A DNA stretch of 64,000 nucleotides from positions 2,004,501 through 2,068,500 of the forward strand of contig NZ_CP039934.1 in NCBI RefSeq assembly GCF_009792295.1, read 5' to 3'. The notes beneath the pieces were generated by a model. That model searched no databases. It had not been told where the DNA came from and saw only the letters and a list, made by a program, of their open reading frames with translations. Shown here piece by piece: positions 45,330 through 56,284 of this stretch; the stretch's first letter is position 1, and the number at the start of each line of letters is the position of its first letter. The stretch is from Myroides fluvii (GTDB lineage: Bacteria; Bacteroidota; Bacteroidia; Flavobacteriales; Flavobacteriaceae). The position numbers and the translations under genes are program-made.

Positions 45330-46676
45330 ATGAAGAAGTTTTTTGAAACATTAGCCAGTATCTGGAAAATAGAAGAGTTAAAAAATAAAATCTTAATCAC
45401 ATTAGGACTATTACTTGTGTATCGTTTCGGTACACAAGTAACTCTACCAGGTATTGATGCAACGAAATTGCAAGCGTTGACTGATCAAACGGATCAAGGA
45501 ATCGGATGGTTAATTAACGTTTTTACAGGTGGTGCATTTGCACAAGCATCTGTTTTTGCTTTAGGTATTATGCCTTACATTTCTGCTTCCATTGTGGTGC
45601 AGTTGATGGGAATTGCGGTTCCTTATCTGCAAAAATTACAAAATGATGGAGAAAGCGGTAGAAAGAAAATGAATCAAATTACAAGATGGTTAACTATTGG
45701 TATCACCTTATTACAAGGACCGAGTTACATCTATAACTTGTATGTGCAATTGCCGTCAGATGCATTTTTGCTAGGTTTTAATTCTTTCTCATTCTTGTTT
45801 TCTTCAGTAATGATTCTGACTGCCGGAACTATCTTTGCCATGTGGTTAGGAGAAAAAATTACTGATAAAGGGATTGGAAATGGTATTTCGTTATTAATTA
45901 TGGTTGGGATTATTGCAAGACTTCCTATGTCTTTCATCCAAGAATTCCAATCGCGTATTACAGAAAATAACGGAGGACCAATGTTAGTTGTTATTGAGGT
46001 AATTTTATGGTTATTGATTATCGTAGCTTGTATCTATTTGACATTAGCTGTACGAAGAATTCCAGTGCAATACGCACGTAGAAGCGCTTCTGGAACTTAT
46101 GATCAATCCATGTTAGGAGGAAACCGTCAGTGGATTCCTTTGAAACTAAATGCTTCAGGAGTTATGCCAATTATCTTCGCGCAAGCGATCATGTTTGTGC
46201 CTGCTGCTGTAGCTGGTTTGTCAACTTCGGATACTGCAAAATCAATTAGTAATACATTCCATAATGTATTTGGTTGGGAGTATAATTTACTTTTTGCTTT
46301 ATTAATCATTATTTTTACGTACTTTTACACCGCGATTACGGTACCTACTAATAAAATGGCAGACGACTTGAAGCGAAGTGGTGGTTTTATCCCTGGGGTT
46401 AAACCTGGATCTGAAACCGCAGATTTCTTGGATAGAATTATGTCGTTAATCACTTTCCCTGGATCGCTATATCTTGCAATTATCGCTGTATTTCCAGCAA
46501 TTATTGTTAGTATCTTAGGGGTTCAACAAGGATGGGCGATGTTTTATGGTGGTACTTCACTATTGATTATGGTGAGTGTTGTAATTGATACAATCCAACA
46601 AGTTAATTCATATCTATTAAACAAACAGTATGATAGTATGATGACAAGTGGAAAAAATAGAAGAGCGACAGCTTAA
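45330..46676 (+). CDS. secY: preprotein translocase subunit SecY
   Basis: Channel subunit of the Sec translocon with ten membrane helices. [13 protein letters not shown] and the plug region precede [14 protein letters not shown]; the C-terminal [18 protein letters not shown] is also diagnostic. I place the start at ATG 45330 (448 residues, [20 protein letters not shown]), the usual N-terminus for the group; a GTG at 45321 would add three residues. Confidence 0.96.
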   Translation: MKKFFETLASIWKIEELKNKILITLGLLLVYRFGTQVTLPGIDATKLQALTDQTDQGIGWLINVFTGGAFAQASVFALGIMPYISASIVVQLMGIAVPYLQKLQNDGESGRKKMNQITRWLTIGITLLQGPSYIYNLYVQLPSDAFLLGFNSFSFLFSSVMILTAGTIFAMWLGEKITDKGIGNGISLLIMVGIIARLPMSFIQEFQSRITENNGGPMLVVIEVILWLLIIVACIYLTLAVRRIPVQYARRSASGTYDQSMLGGNRQWIPLKLNASGVMPIIFAQAIMFVPAAVAGLSTSDTAKSISNTFHNVFGWEYNLLFALLIIIFTYFYTAITVPTNKMADDLKRSGGFIPGVKPGSETADFLDRIMSLITFPGSLYLAIIAVFPAIIVSILGVQQGWAMFYGGTSLLIMVSVVIDTIQQVNSYLLNKQYDSMMTSGKNRRATA

Positions 46677-46681
46677 ATTTT

Positions 46682-46897
46682 ATGGCAAAACAATCAGCAA
46701 TAGAACAAGACGGAGCAATAATCGAAGCATTGTCTAATGCAATGTTCCGTGTAGAATTAGAAAATGGTCACGTTGTTATCGCGCACATCTCAGGTAAAAT
46801 GCGTATGCACTACATTAAGTTGTTGCCTGGTGATAGAGTGAAACTGGAAATGAGTCCATATGACTTGACCAAAGCAAGAATTACTTATAGATATTAA
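46682..46897 (+). CDS. infA: translation initiation factor IF-1
   Basis: 71-residue OB-fold protein ([39 protein letters not shown]). It follows secY directly; the map gene that often sits here is absent. Confidence 0.97.
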   Translation: MAKQSAIEQDGAIIEALSNAMFRVELENGHVVIAHISGKMRMHYIKLLPGDRVKLEMSPYDLTKARITYRY

Positions 46898-46910
46898 AGA
46901 GGCTATTAAA

Positions 46911-47027
46911 ATGAAAGTAAGAGCATCAGTTAAAAAAAGAAGTGCCGAGTGCATCATAGTACGTAGAAAAGGTAGACTTTACGTTATTAATAAAAAGAAT
47001 CCTAGATTTAAACAAAGACAAGGATAA
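46911..47027 (+). CDS. rpmJ: 50S ribosomal protein L36 (38 aa)
   Basis: Very short gene of 38 codons, starting [20 protein letters not shown] and ending NPRFKQRQG. It has a single Cys and no CxxC-C-H zinc set, so it is the zinc-independent form. It sits between infA and rpsM, 2 nt before the rpsM ATG. Confidence 0.95.
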
Positions 47028-47029
47028 TT

Positions 47030-47404
47030 ATGGCAAGAATCGCAGGGGTAGACATACCTAAATACAAAAGAGGAGTTATTGCTTTAACTTACATCTTCGG
47101 AATTGGTTCTAGTAGAGCCAAAGAAATCTTAGCAGCAGCTAACGTTGACGAAGATAAGAAAGTACAAGATTGGAATGATGACGAGATCGGAGCTATCCGT
47201 GAAGCAGTAGGTCATTTCAAAATTGAAGGTGAATTACGTTCAGAGATTTCTTTAAACATCAAACGTTTAATGGATATTGGTTGTTATAGAGGAATCCGTC
47301 ACAGAACGGGACTTCCTTTAAGAGGACAAAGAACGAAGAATAACTCGAGAACGAGAAAAGGTAAAAGAAAAACTGTTGCTAACAAGAAAAAAGCAACTAA
47401 ATAA
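47030..47404 (+). CDS. rpsM: 30S ribosomal protein S13
   Basis: 124 residues: [20 protein letters not shown] start, [20 protein letters not shown] and the basic C-terminal tail that contacts tRNA. First gene of the classical alpha block. Confidence 0.98.
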   Translation: MARIAGVDIPKYKRGVIALTYIFGIGSSRAKEILAAANVDEDKKVQDWNDDEIGAIREAVGHFKIEGELRSEISLNIKRLMDIGCYRGIRHRTGLPLRGQRTKNNSRTRKGKRKTVANKKKATK

Positions 47405-47415
47405 TAAGTAGTAAT

Positions 47416-47799
47416 ATGGCTAAAGCGAATACAAAAAAGCGTAAAGTTGTTGTAGAAACAACAGGTGAAGCTCATATTAATGCAACATTCAACAATATCA
47501 TTATTTCTTTAACTAATAAGAAAGGTGAAGTAATCTCTTGGTCGTCTGCAGGTAAAATGGGTTTCAGAGGTTCTAAAAAGAACACTCCGTATGCTGCTCA
47601 GATGGCTGCTGAAGATTGTGGTAGAGTTGCACTTGAGGCAGGATTGAAAAAAGTAAAAGTTTATGTTAAAGGTCCAGGAAACGGAAGAGAATCTGCAATC
47701 AGATCTTTACATAACGGTGGAATTGAAGTAACTGAGATTATCGATATTACTCCAATGCCACATAACGGATGTCGTCCTCCGAAGAGAAGAAGAGTTTAA
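47416..47799 (+). CDS. rpsK: 30S ribosomal protein S11
   Basis: 127 residues with the conserved [20 protein letters not shown] and [14 protein letters not shown] segments and the [18 protein letters not shown] end. The next gene, rpsD, is separated by 84 nt containing a structured leader. Confidence 0.98.
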   Translation: MAKANTKKRKVVVETTGEAHINATFNNIIISLTNKKGEVISWSSAGKMGFRGSKKNTPYAAQMAAEDCGRVALEAGLKKVKVYVKGPGNGRESAIRSLHNGGIEVTEIIDITPMPHNGCRPPKRRRV

Positions 47800-47813
47800 T
47801 TTATAGTATAACC

Positions 47814-47878
47814 AAAGGTAGGATAGATTATCGGAGGAAAGTGACCTGAATTCATAATCCCTACCTTTTTTTTATTTT
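47814..47878 (+). promoter_or_regulatory. structured leader with terminator directly upstream of rpsD (candidate S4 attenuator)
   Basis: AAAGGTAGG (47814-47822) pairs with CCTACCTTT (47860-47868); a three-base bulge (ATA) is followed by GATTAT (47826-47831) pairing with ATAATC (47854-47859). The 22-nt apical loop is purine-rich (contains CGGAGGAAAGTGACCTG). Eight T then ATTTT follow, and rpsD begins 5 nt later. It has the form of an intrinsic terminator placed to control rpsD-rpoA-rplQ. Confidence 0.65.
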
Positions 47879-47883
47879 GAAAA

Positions 47884-48489
47884 ATGGCAAGATATACTGG
47901 TCCACAAACAAAAATCGCGCGTAAATTCGGCGAAGCTATTTTCGGAGATGATAAATCATTCGAAAAAAGAAACTACCCTCCAGGACAACACGGATTAGCT
48001 AAGAAAAGAGCTAAGAAATCTGAATATGCTGTTCAGTTAATGGAGAAGCAAAAAGCAAAATACACATACGGTATCTTAGAGAAGCAATTCCGTAATATTT
48101 ACAAGAAAGCTGCGGCTGCTCGTGGAGTTACTGGTGAGGTATTGATTCAATTGTGTGAATCGAGATTAGATAACGTAGTTTACAGAATGGGTATCGCTCC
48201 TTCTCGTAGAGCTGCACGTCAAGTAGTTTCTCACAGACATATCACAGTTAATGGTGAAGTAGTGAATATTCCTTCTTACCAATTAAAAGCTGGTGATAAA
48301 GTTGCTGTTCGTGAAAAATCTAAATCTTTAGAAATTATCGAACGTTCGTTATCTAATTCTAGTTCTGTTTACGAATGGATTACTTGGAATCCTGAAACTT
48401 TAGAAGGTACTTTCGTTGCTGTACCTCAAAGACTTCAAGTTCCAGAAAACATCAAAGAACAGTTAATCGTAGAGTTGTACAACAAATAA
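47884..48489 (+). CDS. rpsD: 30S ribosomal protein S4
   Basis: 201-residue 16S rRNA-binding protein. It starts [20 protein letters not shown], contains [18 protein letters not shown], and the S4 RNA-binding domain ([20 protein letters not shown]). S4 is a translational repressor in E. coli, so the hairpin just upstream is a plausible feedback site (inference). Confidence 0.98.
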   Translation: MARYTGPQTKIARKFGEAIFGDDKSFEKRNYPPGQHGLAKKRAKKSEYAVQLMEKQKAKYTYGILEKQFRNIYKKAAAARGVTGEVLIQLCESRLDNVVYRMGIAPSRRAARQVVSHRHITVNGEVVNIPSYQLKAGDKVAVREKSKSLEIIERSLSNSSSVYEWITWNPETLEGTFVAVPQRLQVPENIKEQLIVELYNK

Positions 48490-48514
48490 TAATTGACATT
48501 CAGTCGAAACAAAT

Positions 48515-49507
48515 ATGGCAATATTTAATTTTCAAAAGCCCGATAAAGTTATCATGATTGATTCGACCGATTTTAGAGGTAAATTCGAATTTAGACCTTT
48601 AGAACCGGGATATGGATTGACTATTGGTAATGCATTGAGAAGAGTACTTCTGTCTTCGTTAGAGGGGTATGCTATTACTTCAGTACGTATCGAAGGAGTT
48701 GATCACGAATTTTCTACCATCGCTGGTGTTGTTGAGGATGTTACTGAAATTATCCTTAACCTTAAGCAGGTGCGTTTTAAACGTCAGGTGGAAGATATAG
48801 ATAATGAATCTGTAAGTATCACTTTTTCAGGGAAAGAACAAATGACGGCTGGGGATTTCCAGAAGTATATTTCTAATTTCCAAGTATTAAATCCGGAGTT
48901 GGTTATCTTCAATTGCGAGAGCAGTGTAAGTATTACAATGGATTTAACAATCGAAAAGGGTAGAGGTTACGTTGCTGCGGAGGAAAATAGAAAACCCAAT
49001 GCACCAATCGGGACAATCTTCACGGATTCGATTTATACTCCAGTTAAGAACGTTAAGTATGCTATAGAAAATTACCGTGTGGAGCAAAAAACGGACTATG
49101 AAAAGTTAGTTTTTGATATCATTACAGACGGTTCTATTCATCCAAAAGACGCCTTAACAGAAGCAGCTAAAACACTGATTCATCATTTTATGCTGTTCTC
49201 AGACGAGAGAATTACTTTAGAGGCTGATGAAATTGCTCAAACTGAATCATACGATGAAGAATCATTGCATATGAGACAGCTTCTAAAAACTAAATTGGTA
49301 GATTTAGATCTTTCAGTTCGAGCGTTAAATTGTTTAAAGGCGGCTGAAGTAGATACATTAGGAGATTTAGTATCTTTCAACAAAAATGATTTGATGAAAT
49401 TCAGAAACTTCGGTAAGAAGTCTCTTTCTGAATTAGAAGAATTAGTTGCTGTGAAAGGATTAAATTTTGGTATGGATCTATCAAAATACAAATTAGATAA
49501 AGAATAA
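48515..49507 (+). CDS. rpoA: RNA polymerase alpha subunit
   Basis: 330 residues. N-terminal dimerisation/assembly domain ([20 protein letters not shown]) and the C-terminal domain (about 250-320) with [20 protein letters not shown] and [17 protein letters not shown]. It lies between rpsD and rplQ as usual. Confidence 0.98.
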   Translation: MAIFNFQKPDKVIMIDSTDFRGKFEFRPLEPGYGLTIGNALRRVLLSSLEGYAITSVRIEGVDHEFSTIAGVVEDVTEIILNLKQVRFKRQVEDIDNESVSITFSGKEQMTAGDFQKYISNFQVLNPELVIFNCESSVSITMDLTIEKGRGYVAAEENRKPNAPIGTIFTDSIYTPVKNVKYAIENYRVEQKTDYEKLVFDIITDGSIHPKDALTEAAKTLIHHFMLFSDERITLEADEIAQTESYDEESLHMRQLLKTKLVDLDLSVRALNCLKAAEVDTLGDLVSFNKNDLMKFRNFGKKSLSELEELVAVKGLNFGMDLSKYKLDKE

Positions 49508-49540
49508 TCTAGACCGCTAAAGTCTAAATTCGATAACGCA

Positions 49541-50020
49541 ATGAGACACGGAAAAAAAATAAATCACTTAGGTAGAAAAGCTGCACATAGAAATTCTATG
49601 TTAGCTAATATGGCTTGTTCTTTAATTGAACACAAGCGTATCAATACTACTGTAGCTAAAGCAAAAGCATTAAAACAATATATTGAACCATTAGTAACTA
49701 AAGCTAAAACTGACGATACACATAATCGTCGTGTTGTTTTCTCTTATTTAAGAAGCAAAGAAGCGGTTACTGAATTGTTCAGAGAAGTTGCTCAAAAAGT
49801 TGGAGACCGTCCTGGAGGATACACACGTATCATCAAGTTAGGTAACCGTTTAGGGGATAACGCGGATATGGCTATGATTGAATTCGTTGACTTCAACGAA
49901 ATCTACAATGTAGCGAAGAAAGAAGCTAAGAAAACTACTCGTAGAGGTAGAAAAAAAGCTGAAACTGTTGACGCTCCTCAAGCTGAAGCTACTACAACTG
50001 AAACAGAAACAAATGAATAA
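49541..50020 (+). CDS. rplQ: 50S ribosomal protein L17
   Basis: 159 residues. The core ([40 protein letters not shown]) is about 120 residues. A charged, low-complexity tail of about 35 residues ([12 protein letters not shown] then Thr/Glu-rich) follows, as in other Bacteroidota. It ends the superoperon. Confidence 0.97.
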   Translation: MRHGKKINHLGRKAAHRNSMLANMACSLIEHKRINTTVAKAKALKQYIEPLVTKAKTDDTHNRRVVFSYLRSKEAVTELFREVAQKVGDRPGGYTRIIKLGNRLGDNADMAMIEFVDFNEIYNVAKKEAKKTTRRGRKKAETVDAPQAEATTTETETNE

Positions 50021-50052
50021 TAATTCATTATATATGTTTTCATTATAAAATT

Positions 50053-50090
50053 AAAAGGACATTCTTTTTAGAATGTCCTTTTTTTTGCTT
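50053..50090 (+). terminator. terminator of the ribosomal superoperon
   Basis: AAAAGGACATTCT (50053-50065) pairs with AGAATGTCCTTTT (50070-50082), followed by more T. Confidence 0.85.
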
Positions 50091-50098
50091 TATTTTTG
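50091..50098 (+). promoter_or_regulatory. -7 element of carA
   Basis: TATTTTTG, consensus match, 23 nt before the carA ATG. The -33 position overlaps the preceding terminator and has no clear TTG. Confidence 0.5.
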
Positions 50099-50121
50099 CA
50101 TGACTACAATACAACTTACAC

Positions 50122-51228
50122 ATGGAATATAAAAGAAAAGAAGACGGTATCATTGTTTTGGCAGATGGCACCGTTTTTTATGGGAAATCAATTGGTATTA
50201 AAGGAACAGCTTTTGGTGAAATTTGCTTTAATACTGGAATGACTGGGTATCAAGAAGTATTTACTGATCCGTCATATTACGGGCAAATTATGCTTTCTAC
50301 TAATCCTCATATTGGAAATTATGGTGTTAATGCCGATGAAGTAGATTCGGATGGTATTAAGATAGCTGGATTAGTATGTAAGAACTTTAGCTACGACTAT
50401 TCTCGTCCTGATGCAGAAGGTAGCTTATTTGATTATTTGGCCGCACATCAATTAGTGGCTATTTCTGATGTGGATACTAGAGCATTAACTGCTTATATCC
50501 GCGATAATGGAGCGATGAACGCTGTTTTGAGCACAGATGGAAAATCGGTTGAAGAGTTAAAAGCTTTGCTAAATGAAGTGCCTTCAATGGAAGGTTTAGA
50601 GCTTTCTTCAGTTGTTTCTACTAAAGAACCTTATTTTTACGGTAACCCAGAAAGTAAATACCGCGTATCTGTTCTAGATCTTGGGATTAAAACAAATATT
50701 TTGCGTTGTCTAGCTGAACGCGATTGTTATATTAAGGTTTTTCCTTACAATAGTACATACGAAGCGCTGCTTTCTTTCAATCCAAACGGAATCTTCTTGT
50801 CTAACGGACCTGGTGACCCACAAGCTTTAGCGGATAAAGGAGTTCTAGCAGTAGTAAAACAAGTGGTAGAAGGTAATCTACCTGTTTTTGGAATCTGTTT
50901 AGGACATCAATTAATCTGTTTGTCTCAAGGTGTTGGTACGTATAAAATGTTCAGTGGACATAGAGGGGTGAATCATCCGGTATTAAACTTATTGACTGGT
51001 AAAGGAGAAATAACGTCTCAAAACCACGGATTTGCAGTAAGTAAAGAGGCCTTGACGAATCATCCTACCTTGGAAATCTCACATTTGCACTTAAATGACC
51101 AAACTGTGGCTGGTGTTCGTATGAAAAACAAAGCTGTTTTCTCTGTGCAATATCACCCTGAGTCAAGTCCGGGACCACACGATTCGAGATATTTATTTGA
51201 TGATTTCGTTGCAAATATGACTAAATAA
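50122..51228 (+). CDS. carA: carbamoyl-phosphate synthase small (glutaminase) subunit
   Basis: Hydrolyses glutamine and passes ammonia to CarB for arginine and pyrimidine synthesis. 368 residues: N-terminal CPSase domain (GEICFNTGMTGYQEVFTDPS) and class I amidotransferase domain with nucleophile GICLGHQL and the HPE catalytic residues in QYHPESSPGPHDS. carB is not adjacent; eno follows after a 90-nt gap without a visible terminator. Confidence 0.96.
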   Translation: MEYKRKEDGIIVLADGTVFYGKSIGIKGTAFGEICFNTGMTGYQEVFTDPSYYGQIMLSTNPHIGNYGVNADEVDSDGIKIAGLVCKNFSYDYSRPDAEGSLFDYLAAHQLVAISDVDTRALTAYIRDNGAMNAVLSTDGKSVEELKALLNEVPSMEGLELSSVVSTKEPYFYGNPESKYRVSVLDLGIKTNILRCLAERDCYIKVFPYNSTYEALLSFNPNGIFLSNGPGDPQALADKGVLAVVKQVVEGNLPVFGICLGHQLICLSQGVGTYKMFSGHRGVNHPVLNLLTGKGEITSQNHGFAVSKEALTNHPTLEISHLHLNDQTVAGVRMKNKAVFSVQYHPESSPGPHDSRYLFDDFVANMTK

Positions 51229-51297
51229 TAGCTTTGAAAAAGTAAAAATCACAACACAAAGGTCTACGAGAGTCTACTCGACTATTTCAACGACTGA

Positions 51298-52608
<1,311 letters not shown>

Positions 52609-52624
52609 GAATAACAAATTGATA

Positions 52625-52659
52625 AAAAAGCTCCAACTTGTGATGTTGGAGCTTTTTTT
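52625..52659 (+). terminator. terminator after eno
   Basis: AAGCTCCAAC (52628-52637) pairs with GTTGGAGCTT (52645-52654) with a T-run. Confidence 0.85.
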
Positions 52660-52793
52660 GTAAAAAATCTGATTATTTATTATTTTTTTAATAGTATATT
52701 GTAGATTGAAATACAATTGTTTATAACAAGATATTTTTATGGAAATTGTGTCGAAAATGTTGTGAATCAATGATTATTAATAGCTTTTATAGC

Positions 52794-52824
52794 TTGTATG
52801 TAAGCATAATATTTCCTATCTTTC
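52794..52824 (+). promoter_or_regulatory. promoter of gltA
   Basis: TTG (52794-52796), 20-nt spacer, TATCTTTC (52817-52824; last base deviates from TAnnTTTG). Predicted leader about 65 nt. The AT-rich stretch from 52660 has no gene. Confidence 0.5.
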
Positions 52825-52894
52825 CAACTGCAAAAAACATTTTAGATGTTTTAATGATATAAGTAAAAAGTAAAGAAAAATAAAAAATAACAAT

Positions 52895-54181
52895 ATGTCT
52901 AAAACAGCTTTTATAGAAGTTGATGGTCAAAGACACGAACTACCAGTATTAGTTGGTACTGAAAACGAAGTAGCAATTGATATCTTAAAATTACGTGCAT
53001 TAACAGGGGCTATCACTTTAGATCCAGGATATAAGAATTCTGGCTCATGCCAAAGTGCAATTACTTTCTTAGATGGAGAACAAGGGATTTTAAGATATAG
53101 AGGCTATTCAATCGAGGACCTTGCTGCTAAATCTAACTTTTTAGAAGTTTCTTATTTAATTATTTTCGGAGAGTTACCAACACAAGAACAATTAACTCAA
53201 TTCGAAAAAGATATTCGCAAATATTCGTTAGTGAACGAAGAAATGAAGAATATCATTGACGGATTTCCGAAAACTGCCCATCCAATGGGAGTATTAGCAT
53301 CTCTAACAAGTGCTTTAACGGCTTTTAATCCAAAAGTTGTTGACGCAGAATGTGAAAAGAGCTTGTACGAAGCTGTTTGTAAAACAATGAGTAAATTCTT
53401 AGTTATTGCAACATGGACGTATAGAAAAGCAAAAGGTTATCCATTGAATTATTACGATAACACAAAGAGCTATGTAGATAGTTTCTTGCAGTTAATGTTT
53501 GCTTTGCCTACTGAGCCATATGAAATGGATCCAATTATCAAGAATGCAGTAGATAAGTTGTTCATCTTACACGCAGATCACGAACAAAACTGTTCTACCG
53601 CAACGGTAAGAATGGTAGGTTCTTCTCACGCTGGGTTATTTGCTTCAATTTCTGCTGGAGTATCTGCACTTTGGGGACCGCTTCATGGTGGGGCTAACCA
53701 AGCCGTACTTGAAATGTTAGAAGCTATTCAAAATGATGGTGGAGATGTTGAAAAGTATATTAATAAAGCAAAAGACAAAGATGATCCATTTAGATTAATG
53801 GGATTCGGTCACCGCGTATACAAAAACTTCGACCCAAGAGCGCGTATCATTAAGAAAGCAGCAGATGAAGTATTAGCTAAATTAGGAGTAGATGATCCTG
53901 TTTTAGCTATTGCAAAACAATTGGAAGAAGCAGCATTAAAAGATCCTTACTTCGTAGATCGTCACTTATATCCAAACGTAGATTTCTACTCTGGAATCAT
54001 CTACAGAGCTTTAGGTATCCCAACTGAAATGTTTACCGTTATGTTTGCTATCGGTCGCTTACCAGGATGGATTGCACAATGGAAAGAGATGAGAATCAAC
54101 AAAGAACCGATTGGACGTCCACGTCAATTGTACGTTGGAGAAGCGCTAAGAGAGTTTGTTCCCATGAACGAAAGAAAGTAA
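52895..54181 (+). CDS. gltA: citrate synthase
   Basis: First step of the TCA cycle. At 428 residues it is the hexameric type II-like bacterial form: HADHEQNCSTATVRMVGSSH, GPLHGGANQAVLEML (catalytic His) and GFGHRVYKNFDPRARI with the citrate-binding Arg, plus the catalytic Asp in YPNVDFYSG. It forms a single-gene unit with its own promoter and terminator. Confidence 0.97.
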   Translation: MSKTAFIEVDGQRHELPVLVGTENEVAIDILKLRALTGAITLDPGYKNSGSCQSAITFLDGEQGILRYRGYSIEDLAAKSNFLEVSYLIIFGELPTQEQLTQFEKDIRKYSLVNEEMKNIIDGFPKTAHPMGVLASLTSALTAFNPKVVDAECEKSLYEAVCKTMSKFLVIATWTYRKAKGYPLNYYDNTKSYVDSFLQLMFALPTEPYEMDPIIKNAVDKLFILHADHEQNCSTATVRMVGSSHAGLFASISAGVSALWGPLHGGANQAVLEMLEAIQNDGGDVEKYINKAKDKDDPFRLMGFGHRVYKNFDPRARIIKKAADEVLAKLGVDDPVLAIAKQLEEAALKDPYFVDRHLYPNVDFYSGIIYRALGIPTEMFTVMFAIGRLPGWIAQWKEMRINKEPIGRPRQLYVGEALREFVPMNERK

Positions 54182-54203
54182 TTTTCTGTTCAGTATAAAA
54201 TAT

Positions 54204-54238
54204 AAAAGGAAATGAGTCAAACTCATTTCCTTTTTTTA
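54204..54238 (+). terminator. terminator after gltA
   Basis: 14-bp stem AAAAGGAAATGAGT (54204-54217) with its complement (54221-54234), 3-nt loop, T-run. Confidence 0.85.
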
Positions 54239-54245
54239 TTGGTGT

Positions 54246-54293
54246 CTCATCCTCTCACCGCCTCATCCTCTCATCCTCTCATCCTCTCATCAT
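54246..54293 (+). repeat. 8-nt tandem repeat array, six units
   Basis: Consecutive octamers TCATCCTC, TCACCGCC, TCATCCTC, TCATCCTC, TCATCCTC, TCATCATT. It sits between the gltA terminator and the next promoter. The short frame running through it is repeat-encoded and is not a gene. Confidence 0.85.
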
Positions 54294-54347
54294 TTAACTC
54301 AAAAAACAAAAAGCCAAAAAACAAACACCAATCAAAAGGGGTTTTAC

Positions 54348-54355
54348 TATATTTG
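54348..54355 (+). promoter_or_regulatory. -7 element of the amidinohydrolase-ctlX pair
   Basis: TATATTTG, consensus match, 16 nt before the ATG at 54372. No convincing -33 TTG. Confidence 0.5.
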
Positions 54356-54371
54356 TACAAAATGACAGTAT

Positions 54372-55286
54372 ATGTTACAATTAAATGTAAAAAATGAAAC
54401 CTCTCGTTTGCGGGCTGTGGTCCTAGGCACTGCCGTTAGTAATGGACCCACACCTACAATTGAAGAAGCCTATGATCCAAAATCACTGGAGCATATAAAA
54501 GCAGGAACGTATCCCATTGAAGCAGATATGATACGTGAAATGGATGCCTTTAATCAGGTTTTTGAAAAATACGATGTTCAGGTATATCGACCTGAAATCA
54601 TCGCGGATTACAATCAAATCTTTACTCGTGACATTGGTTTCGTTATCGATAATAAATTTATTAAAGCCAATATACTTCCCGATCGAGACAGAGAATTAGC
54701 TGCTATTAACTACGTTTTAGACCAGATAAATCCCAGCGATATTATATCCGCACCAGAGGAAATGCATTTCGAAGGTGGTGATGTAATGTTGTGGAATGAT
54801 TATATTTTTATTGGATCGTATAAACGCCCCGATTATCGCAATTACATTACAGCTCGTACAAATGAATTAGGTGTTGATTTTATTCGCGAATTATTTCCAA
54901 ACAAAATCGTAAAGAGTTTTGATTTAGTGAAATCAAAAGTAGAACCAAGAGATAATGCTTTGCACCTGGATTGTTGTTTTCAACCTGTAGGTGTAGATAA
55001 AGCCATTATTTATAAAGGAGGTTTTTACGATGAGCGAGAATATCAAACTTTAGTTGATATCTTTGGTGAAGCTAATTTGTTTCAAATTACCAGAGAAGAA
55101 ATGTATCACATGAACTCAAATATTTTCTCAATCGCACCTGACGTAGTGGTTTCTGAAAGAAACTTTACGCGTTTGAACAATTGGTTGAGAAACCACAATA
55201 TAACTGTAGAAGAAATTCCATATGCTGAAATTGCTAAGCAAGAAGGCTTATTGAGATGTTCTACACTACCTTTAATAAGAGATTAA
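54372..55286 (+). CDS. amidinotransferase / arginine deiminase superfamily hydrolase
   Basis: 304-residue guanidino-group-modifying enzyme. The catalytic triad of the family is visible: acidic residue in HFEGGDVMLW, His in ALHLDCCF and Cys in the C-terminal LLRCSTLPL; FTRDIGFVID is an additional family segment. It hydrolyses or transfers the amidino group of arginine or a derivative (arginine, methyl-arginine or glycine amidinotransferase-like); the substrate cannot be assigned. ctlX begins 10 nt after its stop, so they are an operon. Confidence 0.82.
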   Translation: MLQLNVKNETSRLRAVVLGTAVSNGPTPTIEEAYDPKSLEHIKAGTYPIEADMIREMDAFNQVFEKYDVQVYRPEIIADYNQIFTRDIGFVIDNKFIKANILPDRDRELAAINYVLDQINPSDIISAPEEMHFEGGDVMLWNDYIFIGSYKRPDYRNYITARTNELGVDFIRELFPNKIVKSFDLVKSKVEPRDNALHLDCCFQPVGVDKAIIYKGGFYDEREYQTLVDIFGEANLFQITREEMYHMNSNIFSIAPDVVVSERNFTRLNNWLRNHNITVEEIPYAEIAKQEGLLRCSTLPLIRD

Positions 55287-55296
55287 TTTGAATAGT

Positions 55297-56232
55297 ATGA
55301 AACAGATAACAAATAATATTCTGATGATTCGTCCTGTTGCTTTTCGCATGAATGAGCAAACAGCAGTGAATAACTATTACCAAAAGGTATTAGACAATTT
55401 AACACCAGCAACAGTAAACGCAAAAGCACAACAAGAATTTGATGCTTTTGTTGAAAAATTACGCGCAGTAGGTGTAAACGTTACGGTAGTAGATGATACA
55501 GTCGATCCGGATACTCCAGATAGTATTTTTCCGAATAACTGGATTTCTTTCCACGAATCAGGAGAAGTTGTTTTGTATCCTATGTTTGCAGAAAATAGAA
55601 GGTTAGAAAGACGAGAAGATATCTTGGATATTTTAGAAGAACAAGGTTTCGAAATCAACGATATCTGGGATTATACCTCTGCAGAAGAAGATGATTTGTT
55701 TTTAGAAGGAACAGGAAATCTTTTGTTGGATCGAACAAATGAAATCGCTTACTGTGCTTTATCTCCACGTGCAGATGAAGGATTAGTGATTGAGTTTTGC
55801 GAAGATTTTGAAATGAATCCAGTTATTTTTGAAGCATTCCAAACCGTTGATGGAGAACGTAAAAATATCTATCACACGAATGTGATGATGTGCTTAGGTG
55901 ATACTTTCGCTGTTATTTGCGCCGATACGATTGACGATAAACAAGAGCGAAAAATTGTGCTAAATCACTTGAAAGAATCAGGAAAAGAAGTGGTGCTGAT
56001 TACAGAAGATCAAGTGAATAATTTTGCAGGTAATATGTTACAAGTATTAGGTGCAAATGAACAGAAATACTTAGTGATGTCTACACAAGCTTTTAATAGC
56101 TTGACAGATGGGCAAATTAAAATACTTGAAAAACACGCAACAATCCTACACAGTAGCTTGGATACTATTGAAGCATGTGGGGGTGGAAGTGCTAGATGTA
56201 TGATGGCAGAAGTATTTTTACCTAAAAACTAG
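55297..56232 (+). CDS. ctlX: CtlX-type citrulline/guanidino hydrolase
   Basis: Second member of the same pentein superfamily, 311 residues from ATG 55297. An upstream TTG (55288) adds three residues and is less likely. Landmarks: FPNNWISFHESGEVVLYPM, LEGTGNLLLDR, the His of YHTNVMMCLGD and the C-terminal Cys in ACGGGSARCMMAEVF. It resembles CtlX, implicated in citrulline use in Francisella. The pair may degrade arginine to ornithine via citrulline, but no carbamoyltransferase or carbamate kinase is nearby. Confidence 0.82.
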   Translation: MKQITNNILMIRPVAFRMNEQTAVNNYYQKVLDNLTPATVNAKAQQEFDAFVEKLRAVGVNVTVVDDTVDPDTPDSIFPNNWISFHESGEVVLYPMFAENRRLERREDILDILEEQGFEINDIWDYTSAEEDDLFLEGTGNLLLDRTNEIAYCALSPRADEGLVIEFCEDFEMNPVIFEAFQTVDGERKNIYHTNVMMCLGDTFAVICADTIDDKQERKIVLNHLKESGKEVVLITEDQVNNFAGNMLQVLGANEQKYLVMSTQAFNSLTDGQIKILEKHATILHSSLDTIEACGGGSARCMMAEVFLPKN

Positions 56233-56250
56233 AAGCTCAACGTATAATAA

Positions 56251-56283
56251 AAAAGCGAAGTGGATTACTTCGCTTTTTTTTAT
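56251..56283 (+). terminator. terminator after ctlX
   Basis: AAAAGCGAAGT (56251-56261) pairs with ACTTCGCTTTT (56267-56277), T-run. It ends 2-3 nt before the palindromic operator. Confidence 0.85.
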
Positions 56284-56284
56284 A

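Noticed and set aside
54246..54293. CRISPR array
   Set aside because: The 8-nt units are contiguous with no unique spacers, and no cas genes are present.
54212..54397. 61-codon open frame (+) between gltA and the amidinohydrolase gene
   Set aside because: It runs through the gltA terminator, the octamer repeat and the next promoter, overlaps the real start of the next gene, and has low-complexity Ser/His/Pro content.
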